A stretch of 5,078 nt of DNA from Pseudomonadota bacterium (lineage in GTDB: Bacteria > Myxococcota_A > Polyangia > Haliangiales > Haliangiaceae), in contig JAEYYV010000136.1 of NCBI GenBank assembly GCA_023428295.1, forward strand, positions 1 to 5,078. Reading direction: 5' to 3'. The notes under the pieces are model-generated. The model ran no database searches and was not told the DNA's origin. It worked only from the letters and a program-made list of their open reading frames with translations. This document shows positions 1 to 5,078 of this stretch, in pieces; position 1 is the stretch's first letter, and every line of letters begins with the position of its first letter. Position numbers and translations under genes: made by a program.

Positions 1-326
1 CCGTCGGCGTCGATCTCGATCGCGACGCGCGGGGACGCGATCTGGATCTCGTCGGCGCGGAGGTTGCCCGAGAGCAGCGAGTCGAGCGCGACGGAGGCTT
101 CGATCGTTTCGGCCGTCACGAGCGAGCCGAAGGCGACGTTCGAGAGGCGAATCGTGCCCGTGAGGTCCGCATCGACGGAGCCGATCGACGACGGAACGTC
201 CGCGGCCGACGACAGATGCACGGACAGCGCCGCGGTCCGATCGCGCACGAGCGCCATCGCGCCCGCGGGGACGCCGACCGCGAGGATCGCAGTGGCGACG
301 AGGATGCGGCGTTCGCGGGTGGTCAT
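1..326 (-). CDS. N-terminal part of a membrane-anchored AsmA/TamB-like protein (runs off left edge)
   Basis: This is the first 108 codons of a longer gene; the rest lies beyond base 1. I translated it by hand from the ATG at 324-326 and found no stop. Residues 1-7 (MTTRERR) are basic and residues 8-27 are hydrophobic, which gives an uncleaved inner-membrane anchor or a signal peptide. Residues 48-108 show the pattern of AsmA/TamB-type N-termini: a short beta-rich unit with G-x-I-x-L-x-N-V-x-F-G (57-67), then an SLLSGNLRADEIQIASPRV stretch (83-101). Family members are envelope proteins that span or line the periplasm and are linked to outer-membrane lipid or protein transport. The gene follows ddl on the same strand after 73 bp, so co-transcription is plausible. 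No Shine-Dalgarno site precedes the ATG and no other in-frame ATG lies in the spacer, so the start is moderately sure. I am confident that it codes, but the family call rests on pattern only. Confidence 0.62.
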   Translation of the reverse strand, partial: MTTRERRILVATAILAVGVPAGAMALVRDRTAALSVHLSSAADVPSSIGSVDADLTGTIRLSNVAFGSLVTAETIEASVALDSLLSGNLRADEIQIASPRVAIEIDAD

Positions 327-399
327 GTGGAGGCGAGCGATATGCGAGCGATATGCAAACGATCTGCGAGAAGCGAGGCGGGGGATGCCGCCGCCCGGG
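327..399 (-). other. 73-bp spacer between ddl and the AsmA-like gene, with an 11-bp tandem duplication
   Basis: This is the gap between the ddl stop and the next start on the minus strand. It contains two adjacent copies of gcgagcgatat (plus strand, 333-343 and 344-354), followed by gc that begins a third copy. An 8-bp palindrome, gcccgggc, straddles the ddl stop (393-400). I see neither a Shine-Dalgarno match for the downstream gene nor a hairpin followed by a T tract. It is most simply an untranslated spacer inside a leftward operon. Confidence 0.5.
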
Positions 400-1398
400 C
401 TAGTGGTGTCCGACCACGGCCTCGCGCCGATCGTCGCCGACGAACTGGCGCTGGAGGATGCGGCGCTCGCCGCGGCCGCGCGCGGTGGACAGGGTCGCGC
501 TCGCGAGCATGAGCTCGCATAGCTCGGCGAACGAGATGCCCGCCGCGTTGGCGATCTTGGGCAGAAGGCTCGTCGGCGTGAGGCCGGGGACCGTGTTCAC
601 CTCGAGGACGAACTCGTTGCCCGAGTCGGAGACCATCATGTCGACGCGGGTGGCGCCGCGACACCCGAGCGCCGCGTGCGCGCGCTGTGCTTGCGCGAGG
701 ACGCCGCGGTACCGCTCCGGCGACAGGCGAGGCGGGACGAAGTAGTCCGTGGCGCCCTTCGTGTACTTGTTCGCGTAGTCATAGAAGCCGTCGCGCGGCG
801 CGATCTCCACGGCGCCGATGGCGCGTTCGTCGACGATGGCGACCGAGATTTCTTTGCCGACGATGAAGCGCTCGACGAGGATCTCGCTGTCGAAGCTGAG
901 CGCGATCTCGACGGCGGGCACGAGATCCGCCAGCGAGTGACAGATCGTGACACCGACGGAGCTGCCTTCGCAGACCGGCTTCACGACGCACGGGAATCCG
1001 AAGTCACCGTGCATCCCCGCGATGTCGTGGGCGTCCGCCGAGGTCATCGTGTAGTACGCGGGCGTGGGCAGGTTATGGAGCCGGAACAGCTCCTTGGACT
1101 TGGACTTGTTCATCGCGAGCGCAGACGCCAGGACGTCGGACCCCGTGTACGGGATGCCGAGCGTCTCGAGCAGGCCCTGGATGCAACCGTCCTCGCCCCA
1201 GCGACCGTGGAGGGCGATGAACGCGACATCGATGCGCTCCTGGCGCAGGGCTACGTCGACGTCGCGATCGACATAGATCGGGATAGCGTCGTGACCTCGG
1301 TCGCGCAGGGCGGCCAGGACGGCCTCACCGGTGCGCAGGGACACTTCGCGCTCGCTGGACAGGCCACCGAGCAGGACTCCGATCTTTCGGGACTGCAT
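400..1398 (-). CDS. ddl: D-alanine--D-alanine ligase
   Basis: The 332-residue cytoplasmic enzyme joins two D-alanines with ATP, supplying the dipeptide that MurF adds to the peptidoglycan precursor. It is a typical Ddl of the ATP-grasp superfamily. The N-terminal domain has GGLSSEREVSL (11-21), HGRWGEDG (64-71) and IPYTGS (82-87). The ATP-binding region has K140-P and EGSSVGV (144-150). The omega loop has YDYANKYTKG (206-215). The C-terminal site has RVD (251-253) and LEVNTVPGLTPTS (265-277). By E. coli DdlB numbering, the catalytic and metal residues E15, S150, Y216, R255, D257, E270 and N272 correspond to E16, S146, Y212, R251, D253, E266 and N268, a constant offset of four. All are present. 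The ATG at 1398 is chosen because AAGGAG lies six bases upstream and homology begins there; the longer open frame is the shadow of a lysine-rich repeat on the other strand. An arginine-rich tail of about 30 residues follows the usual end. The gene is not beside mur or fts genes in this window. Confidence 0.96.
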   Translation of the reverse strand: MQSRKIGVLLGGLSSEREVSLRTGEAVLAALRDRGHDAIPIYVDRDVDVALRQERIDVAFIALHGRWGEDGCIQGLLETLGIPYTGSDVLASALAMNKSKSKELFRLHNLPTPAYYTMTSADAHDIAGMHGDFGFPCVVKPVCEGSSVGVTICHSLADLVPAVEIALSFDSEILVERFIVGKEISVAIVDERAIGAVEIAPRDGFYDYANKYTKGATDYFVPPRLSPERYRGVLAQAQRAHAALGCRGATRVDMMVSDSGNEFVLEVNTVPGLTPTSLLPKIANAAGISFAELCELMLASATLSTARGRGERRILQRQFVGDDRREAVVGHH

Positions 1399-1504
1399 GC
1401 TGTTCTCCTTACCTTCTAGAGACAGGAACGCCGGGGATTCCGCCGTCATTCCGACGCTACGGGCGCCTCGACGGGTGGGCCAGTTTTTGGTAGGAACGCC
1501 GACG
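1399..1504. promoter_or_regulatory. Divergent intergenic region, presumed promoters for ddl (left) and the Mrr-like gene operon (right)
   Basis: This is the only sizeable non-coding stretch between divergent genes, so both transcripts should start here. No good sigma-70 pair (TTGACA/TATAAT type) is visible on either strand. On the plus strand GGAAC at 1425-1429 is followed after 15 bases by GTC at 1445-1447, which resembles an ECF-sigma promoter, but matches this short arise by chance. A 10-bp direct repeat, aggaacgccg, occurs at 1424-1433 and 1492-1501; the second copy includes the weak Shine-Dalgarno AGGA (1492-1495), nine bases before the ATG at 1505. The promoter role is inferred from gene orientation. 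Confidence 0.5.
1405..1410 (-). promoter_or_regulatory. Shine-Dalgarno site of ddl
   Basis: The minus strand reads AAGGAG, then six bases (AACAGC), then ATG. It is the best ribosome binding site in the window, and it fixes the ddl start at 1398 against the open frame that continues upstream to 1641. Confidence 0.85.
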
Positions 1505-3013
1505 ATGACTAATACCGACGGCGACGAGGCCAAGAAAAAGAAGGCTTCGGCGAAGAAGGCTCCGGCGAAGAAAGCTCCGGCCAAGAAGGCGGCGGCCAAG
1601 AAGCCTGCAGCGAAGAAGCCGGCCAAGAAGACGACGGGCAAGACACAGAAGCTCGCTGTCGTCGACGTCGTCGAAGCGCCCGAGGTGATCGAGGCGCAGG
1701 TCGAGTCGGTGGACGCGGCTCACGAGGACGAGATCGAGAACGAGATCGAGAACGAGATCGAGATCGAAGACGCCGAGGTCGTCGCGGAGACCACGCTCGA
1801 GGCCTCCGAGGCGGCCACGATCGAGGAAGAGGATCTCCCCGAGCTGACGCCGGAGGAGCAAGAGCTGCAGGCGATGTATGGCGACGACCTCGCGAAGCCG
1901 GCGCAGGCGCACGGCGAGTATCGCGACCAGAAGACCGCCGACGAGGATCGGCCGATGCTCCCCGAGATCAACGCGCGCGCCGAGCGCAAGGCGCAGTGGC
2001 AGGACCGCCGCGATCGCCGTCGCAGTCGCCGCGAGGACCGCGATCGCCAGCGCCACGAGCGCCGCGATAACCGTCCGGGACAGCCGCAGAACGGCCAGCA
2101 CGGCGAGCGCCCCGAGCGGCAGGATCGCCAGGGGCAAGACCGGCAAGATCGGCCGCAGCACGGACAGTCCCAGCCGTATCACCAGTCCGCGCCACGTCCG
2201 ACGCAGCCACCCGTGCAGATCGAGGCGATCGACAACGATCCGCTCGCGCGCGTGGGCACGCCGCTGGGCGATGCAGCTGCCACCGTGTTCGCGCAGCTGC
2301 GCAACGGCCAGCCGCTGCCCGTACGTCAGCTCGCGGCGATGATGCGCAAGCGCAACCTCGTCGAGGCGGATCCAGAGCAGCTCGCGCCGCAGCTCAAGGC
2401 AGAGCTCCTCGGAGACGAGCGCAGCTACCGCACGCTCGGTCTGCGCCCGCGCATCGTGTATCGCGGTCGTGATCTGTTCGCGCCGGGCCCGGTCTCGATG
2501 AGCCAGACGGCGGATGCGGAGGCGGGCATCGCCACGGCGCTGTCGCGTCTCGCGGGGGCCACGCATCGCGCGCTCGCGCTGCGGATGGCCAAGGCGTCGC
2601 CGGCCGGCTTCGAGCGCTTGATCCACGCGTACCTCGTCGCGGCGGGCTACCGCGAGATCACGTGGGTGAAGCGCATCGGCGGTATCTCGTACGCGCAGGC
2701 CACCGCGCCGGGCATCGAGCGCACCGTGCTGATCAGCGCGCGGTCGGGCAACGAGCCCATCGATCGCCGTGGCATCGGCGAGCTGCGCGTCGGCGTCGAG
2801 GCCAAGAACCTCGTCGCGGGCTTCCTGTTCTCCGTCGCGGATCTCTCGGAGGACGCGGAGCGCGAGCTCGAGCGCGCGGGTCGATCGATCGCGGTGATCT
2901 GCGGCGATCAACTCGTGGCCACGTTGATCAACGCGGGCGTCGGTGTGGTGAGCGCCGCGGCGCCGCTGCACTACGTGGACGACCAGCTCCTCGACGAGCT
3001 GCTCGCGGGCTGA
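1505..3013 (+). CDS. Histone-H1-like tail, HARE-like winged helix and degenerate Mrr-type nuclease domain protein
   Basis: This is a 502-residue multidomain protein. Residues 10-46 are an H1-like lysine/alanine/proline tail with AKKAP-type repeats. Residues 52-128 are strongly acidic and include EIEN repeats (76-83). Residues 158-188 are rich in R and D, and 189-240 are a Q/P/R linker. Residues 255-328 resemble a HARE-type winged helix (DAAATVF, GQPLPVRQLA, closing YRGRDLFAPG). Residues 367-482 follow the Mrr restriction-endonuclease fold: GFERLIHAYLVAAGY, GGIS, ending INAGVGVV. In E. coli Mrr the catalytic segments read GGID and QAK; here they read GGIS (392-395) and SAR (411-413), so the metal-binding Asp and the Lys are missing. 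I infer a non-cleaving DNA-binding or nucleoid-associated role; automatic annotation would probably call it a restriction endonuclease. The ATG at 1505 is chosen over an upstream in-frame ATG at 1331 because the extra 58 residues would overlap ddl and look non-coding. It heads a run with lipB, overlapping by TGATG. Confidence 0.85.
   Translation: MTNTDGDEAKKKKASAKKAPAKKAPAKKAAAKKPAAKKPAKKTTGKTQKLAVVDVVEAPEVIEAQVESVDAAHEDEIENEIENEIEIEDAEVVAETTLEASEAATIEEEDLPELTPEEQELQAMYGDDLAKPAQAHGEYRDQKTADEDRPMLPEINARAERKAQWQDRRDRRRSRREDRDRQRHERRDNRPGQPQNGQHGERPERQDRQGQDRQDRPQHGQSQPYHQSAPRPTQPPVQIEAIDNDPLARVGTPLGDAAATVFAQLRNGQPLPVRQLAAMMRKRNLVEADPEQLAPQLKAELLGDERSYRTLGLRPRIVYRGRDLFAPGPVSMSQTADAEAGIATALSRLAGATHRALALRMAKASPAGFERLIHAYLVAAGYREITWVKRIGGISYAQATAPGIERTVLISARSGNEPIDRRGIGELRVGVEAKNLVAGFLFSVADLSEDAERELERAGRSIAVICGDQLVATLINAGVGVVSAAAPLHYVDDQLLDELLAG
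1550..1630 (+). repeat. 15-bp coding repeats for the AKKAP-like histone-type tail
   Basis: In-frame, imperfect 15-bp units start at 1550, 1565, 1580 and 1595, then shortened units start at 1610 and 1622. Each begins gcgaagaag or gccaagaag and encodes A-K-K plus two A/P residues. The pattern resembles lysine-rich H1-type tails that bind DNA non-specifically. Its antisense gives the hydrophobic frame that falsely extends ddl. Confidence 0.85.
1730..1765 (+). repeat. 12-bp tandem repeat encoding EIEN units
   Basis: Three consecutive 12-bp units lie in frame. The first two (1730-1741 and 1742-1753) are identical, gagatcgagaac, and the third (1754-1765) differs only in its last three bases. They encode EIEN, EIEN and EIEI at the start of the acidic segment. 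Near-identity at the DNA level suggests recent slippage expansion. Confidence 0.85.
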
Positions 3014-3630
3014 TGCTGGCGTGGCGGTGGCTCGGGCGCGCCGCGTATCGCGACGTGCTCGCGCTCCAGCTCGCGACGCGCGAACGCGTGTGGGCGGGCG
3101 ATCCCGGCGAGGTGCTCCTCTGCGAGCATCCGCCGACGATCACGCTCGGCCGCAGCGCGAAGCGCGAGAACATCCTGGCGAGCGACGACGCGCTCGAGCG
3201 CGCGGGCGTCTCGGTCGAGCAGATCGAGCGCGGCGGCGACGTGACGTATCACGGGCCCGGCCAGCTCATGATCTATCCCGTGGTGAAGCTGCGCGCGGGC
3301 GTCGTCGACTTTCTCGAGCGCGTCGCGAGTGCGATCGTCGACGGGATTCGCGAGGTCGGCGTGCACGGCGCCGCGTGGCAGAGAGAGCCGGCGGGCGTAT
3401 GGATCGACGGCGCGAAGATCGCCGCGTGCGGCATTCACGTCGCGCGCGGTGTGAGCGTGCATGGCTTCGCGCTCGACGTCGCGACTCCCGCCGATGCGTG
3501 GGCTCGCATTCGTCCGTGTGGGCTCTCGGTGGCGCAGACGAGCGTGCGAGCGCGCGCTGAACGCGAGATCCAGGTCGAGTCACTCGCGGCCATCGTCGGT
3601 CCGATCTTGGTGACAGCGCTTACTCGCTAG
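3013..3630 (+). CDS. lipB: Octanoyltransferase LipB (lipoyl/octanoyl-ACP:protein transferase)
   Basis: The 205-residue cytoplasmic enzyme moves octanoyl from acyl carrier protein to the lipoyl-domain lysine of 2-oxoacid dehydrogenases and glycine-cleavage H protein; LipA then inserts sulfur. Family motifs occur in order: EHPPTITLGRSAKRENIL (38-55), the signature RGGDVTYHGPGQ (73-84) followed by YPVVKLR, KIAACGIHVARG (135-146), HGFALDV (150-156) and RPCG (167-170). The catalytic pair K135 and C169 falls at exactly the E. coli LipB positions. The length is normal for the family. The start ATG shares its A with the upstream TGA (TGATG), and no clear Shine-Dalgarno is seen, so translation is probably coupled to the Mrr-like gene. 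The open frame continues upstream inside that gene, but the family N-terminus matches this ATG. lipA is not in the window. Confidence 0.96.
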   Translation: MLAWRWLGRAAYRDVLALQLATRERVWAGDPGEVLLCEHPPTITLGRSAKRENILASDDALERAGVSVEQIERGGDVTYHGPGQLMIYPVVKLRAGVVDFLERVASAIVDGIREVGVHGAAWQREPAGVWIDGAKIAACGIHVARGVSVHGFALDVATPADAWARIRPCGLSVAQTSVRARAEREIQVESLAAIVGPILVTALTR

Positions 3631-3644
3631 TGGTACGCCCGGGT

Positions 3645-4694
3645 ATGACGTCGCCGTCGAAGATCACGGTTCTTCACAATACGGACTACGACGACGAGCT
3701 GACCGGTCCCGGGAACGATGTCAGCTCCGTGGAAATCTCCGCGCGTGCGATCGCGCAAGCACTGAGACAGGCGGGCTTCCAGACGGAGCTCGTGGGCGTC
3801 GAGGGACGCGATGTGTTTGACGTGCTCGCAAAGCTACGCGGGGACAATGTCGAGATCGTATTCAACCTTTGCGAGTCCATGGCCGGTGATCCGCGCAACG
3901 AACCAACGTTCGCGGGTCTGCTCGATCTCTTCGAGATCCCGTACACCGGTGCGGACCTGCCCGCGCTCGCCGCATGTCTGCACAAGCGGCGCAGCAAGGA
4001 CATCCTGCTCGGGCGCAAGATCCCCACGCCGCCGCACCTGTTCCTGGCAGGGCTCGAGTCCCTCGAGGATCGCGCGATCGATGCGCTCGATTACCCGTGG
4101 TTCCTGAAGCTCGGGCACGAGGACGCGTCGGTGGGCATCACCGAGGCAAACGTCGTGCGCACCGCCAGCGAGCTACGCGCGCGGACCACGGAGATGCTCG
4201 AGGAGTTCCATCAGCCGATCCTCGCGGAGCGCTATATCGACGGGCGCGAGGTCAACGTGACGCTGATCGGTAACGGCCCGGACCTGCGCGTCTTGCCGTT
4301 GCACGAGATCGACTTCGCGAAGATGCCCGCGGATCGCCCTCGCATCGTGTCCTACGCGGCGAAGTGGGAAGAGTCGCACGTCGATTACGAGGGTACGAAG
4401 CCGGTGCTCCTGCGTGATGCATCGCCCGCGCTCGTCGCTGCGTGCGAGAAGGTCGCGCGCGATGCGTGGGATGCACACGGGCTGCGCGACTACGCGCGCG
4501 TCGATCTGCGCATCGATCGCGACGGGCAGCCGTGGGTGATCGACGTGAACCCCAACCCGGACATCTCGCCGGACGCGGGTGTCGCGCGATCCGCGGCGGT
4601 CGCCGGGATGAGCTACGTCGACCTCATTCGGGAGCTGGCGGTGATCGCGTGGCGGCGCATCGAGGCGGCGCGCGCGGTCGCTCGCCCGACGTAG
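3645..4694 (+). CDS. Ddl-related ATP-grasp ligase, substrate unknown
   Basis: The 349-residue cytoplasmic protein is related to D-Ala-D-Ala ligase but is not a standard Ddl. It has an N-terminal segment HNTDYDDELTGPGNDVSSVE (11-30), FNLCES (73-78), IPYTGA (98-103), and ATP-grasp core K155 with HEDASVGI (158-165), where Ddl has EGSSVGV. LAERYIDGREVNV (193-205) supplies the adenine-side acidic residue. SYAAKWE (236-242) sits where Ddl has its omega loop. ARVDLRI (284-290) and IDVNPNPDISPDAG (299-312) replace Ddl's EVNTVPGLT. The metal ligands D287, D300 and N302 appear intact, so I expect an active carboxylate-amine ligase. The changed N-terminal and C-terminal motifs argue for another substrate, such as a different dipeptide, peptide or amino-acid conjugate. 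The ATG at 3645 lies 14 bases past the lipB stop. A GTG at 3630 overlapping that stop (TAGTG) is an equally open alternative giving 354 residues; neither has a strong Shine-Dalgarno. Confidence 0.88.
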   Translation: MTSPSKITVLHNTDYDDELTGPGNDVSSVEISARAIAQALRQAGFQTELVGVEGRDVFDVLAKLRGDNVEIVFNLCESMAGDPRNEPTFAGLLDLFEIPYTGADLPALAACLHKRRSKDILLGRKIPTPPHLFLAGLESLEDRAIDALDYPWFLKLGHEDASVGITEANVVRTASELRARTTEMLEEFHQPILAERYIDGREVNVTLIGNGPDLRVLPLHEIDFAKMPADRPRIVSYAAKWEESHVDYEGTKPVLLRDASPALVAACEKVARDAWDAHGLRDYARVDLRIDRDGQPWVIDVNPNPDISPDAGVARSAAVAGMSYVDLIRELAVIAWRRIEAARAVARPT

Positions 4695-5078
4695 CTACTC
4701 GTCGTCGCTGGCGTCGTCGCCCGCCAGGCGGCGGAGCTTCTTCTGGAGCCCGAAGCGCGAGAGCCCGAGGAGCCGCGCGGCGACGGTCTGGTTGCCCTTC
4801 GCGCGTCCCATCGCGGCGGTGATGTACGCCTGCTCGGTCGCCGCGAGTGCGGGCTTGAGACGAAGATCCTCGCCGACCGCCGGCTTCGCGGGCTCGGGGC
4901 GCGCGGCCGCGTGCGCGATCGCGTCGGGCAGGTCGCCGAGATCGATCACGTCGCCGCCCATCGCGACGCCGCGGGCCAACGCGTTCTCGAGCTCGCGCAC
5001 GTTGCCAGGCCAGCGGTGCTGGCCGAGCGCGCGCATCGCCGGGCGCGTCAGCTTCGGAGCGCGCCCGCTCGTCAGCCG
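4695..5078 (-). CDS. C-terminal end of a sigma-54-dependent response regulator/activator (enters from right edge)
   Basis: These are the last 127 codons of a longer gene, open to base 5078. Residues 1-50 are the end of the AAA+ sigma-54 interaction domain: RAPKLTRPAMRAL, then the hallmark HRWPGNVRELENAL (21-34), then a VIDLGDLP segment (44-51). After an alanine/proline linker comes a Fis-type helix-turn-helix (about 80-118), with the GNQTVAARLLGLSRFGLQKKL stretch as the DNA-binding core, and an acidic tail, DDASDDE. Proteins of this type bind enhancer sites and use ATP to open RNA polymerase-sigma-54 promoters. The Walker motifs, the GAFTGA loop and any receiver, FHA or GAF sensory domain lie outside the window, so the signal cannot be named. 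It converges on the ATP-grasp gene with adjoining stop codons. Confidence 0.93.
   Translation of the reverse strand, partial: RLTSGRAPKLTRPAMRALGQHRWPGNVRELENALARGVAMGGDVIDLGDLPDAIAHAAARPEPAKPAVGEDLRLKPALAATEQAYITAAMGRAKGNQTVAARLLGLSRFGLQKKLRRLAGDDASDDE

Noticed and set aside
64..522. 152-codon plus-strand frame near the left edge
   Set aside because: It lies across the AsmA-like gene and the ddl end in antisense, with no motif. The minus-strand reading gives a membrane anchor and a family-like pattern.
676..1419. 247-codon plus-strand frame opposite ddl
   Set aside because: It is antisense to a fully supported ddl, charged and low in complexity, with no recognisable domain.
1331..1504. 58-residue upstream extension of the Mrr-like protein
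   Set aside because: It would overlap the ddl coding start and its ribosome binding site, lacks any motif, and the K-rich tail begins naturally after the ATG at 1505.
1399..1641. N-terminal extension of Ddl with a very hydrophobic Phe/Ala/Leu start resembling membrane segments
   Set aside because: The hydrophobic pattern is the antisense of the AAGAAG lysine repeats. A strong Shine-Dalgarno and family homology place the start at 1398.
1457..2971. 504-codon open frame on the minus strand opposite the Mrr-like gene
   Set aside because: It is a compositional shadow: Leu/Arg/Ala-rich low-complexity protein with no motif, wholly antisense to a gene with recognisable domains. Long antisense frames are expected at this GC content.
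2662..3012. Upstream extension of lipB within the Mrr-like gene
   Set aside because: The extra 117 residues are Arg/His/Gly-rich out-of-frame translation of the upstream gene. LipB homology starts at 3013, and K135/C169 numbering fits that start.
4687..4704. Possible bidirectional terminator hairpin at the convergent stops
   Set aside because: The stem has only five pairs around an eight-base loop and there is no T tract on either side.
1..5078. Frequent cgatcg and gcgatcgc palindromes resembling a highly iterated site
   Set aside because: They follow from Asp/Arg/Ile codons in GC-rich DNA, are not regularly spaced, and sit mostly inside coding sequence. No repeat family is supported.

Overview
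The window is very GC-rich and densely coding, with strong GC bias at third codon positions and long antisense shadow frames. The gene set is Gram-negative in character: an AsmA/TamB-like envelope protein, a D-Ala-D-Ala ligase, a lipoate-pathway octanoyltransferase and a sigma-54 activator. Together with a protein carrying a lysine/alanine-rich, histone-H1-like tail, this suggests a chromosomal segment of a myxobacterium-like bacterium (Myxococcota, the former Deltaproteobacteria). That assignment is inferred from composition and gene style, not from a marker gene.

Layout, left to right. Bases 1-326 (minus) hold the first 108 codons of a membrane-anchored AsmA/TamB-like protein that runs off the left edge. 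Upstream of it on the same strand, 400-1398 (minus) is a complete D-alanine-D-alanine ligase (Ddl) with all catalytic residues and a clear Shine-Dalgarno site. A 106-bp divergent intergenic region (1399-1504) separates this leftward pair from a rightward three-gene run. The first gene of that run (1505-3013) encodes a 502-residue protein with a histone-like K/A-rich tail, an acidic segment, an arginine-rich segment, a HARE-like winged helix and a C-terminal Mrr-type nuclease fold whose catalytic residues look lost. Next come lipB (3013-3630, octanoyltransferase) and a Ddl-related ATP-grasp ligase of unknown substrate (3645-4694, or from GTG 3630). The last gene, 4695-5078 (minus), is the C-terminal end of a sigma-54-dependent activator that enters from the right. 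It converges on the ATP-grasp gene with no base between the two stop codons.

How the genes fit together. Ddl makes the D-Ala-D-Ala dipeptide of peptidoglycan and the AsmA-like protein belongs to the envelope, so the leftward pair can be read as envelope biogenesis. The rightward run is tightly packed: TGATG overlap into lipB and TAGTG at the lipB end. It is probably one transcript, but it joins a probable DNA-binding protein, lipoylation and an amino-acid-ligase-like enzyme with no obvious common pathway. The two least ordinary items are the apparently dead Mrr fusion and the orphan ATP-grasp ligase. I see no rRNA, tRNA, CRISPR array, insertion sequence or convincing intrinsic terminator.
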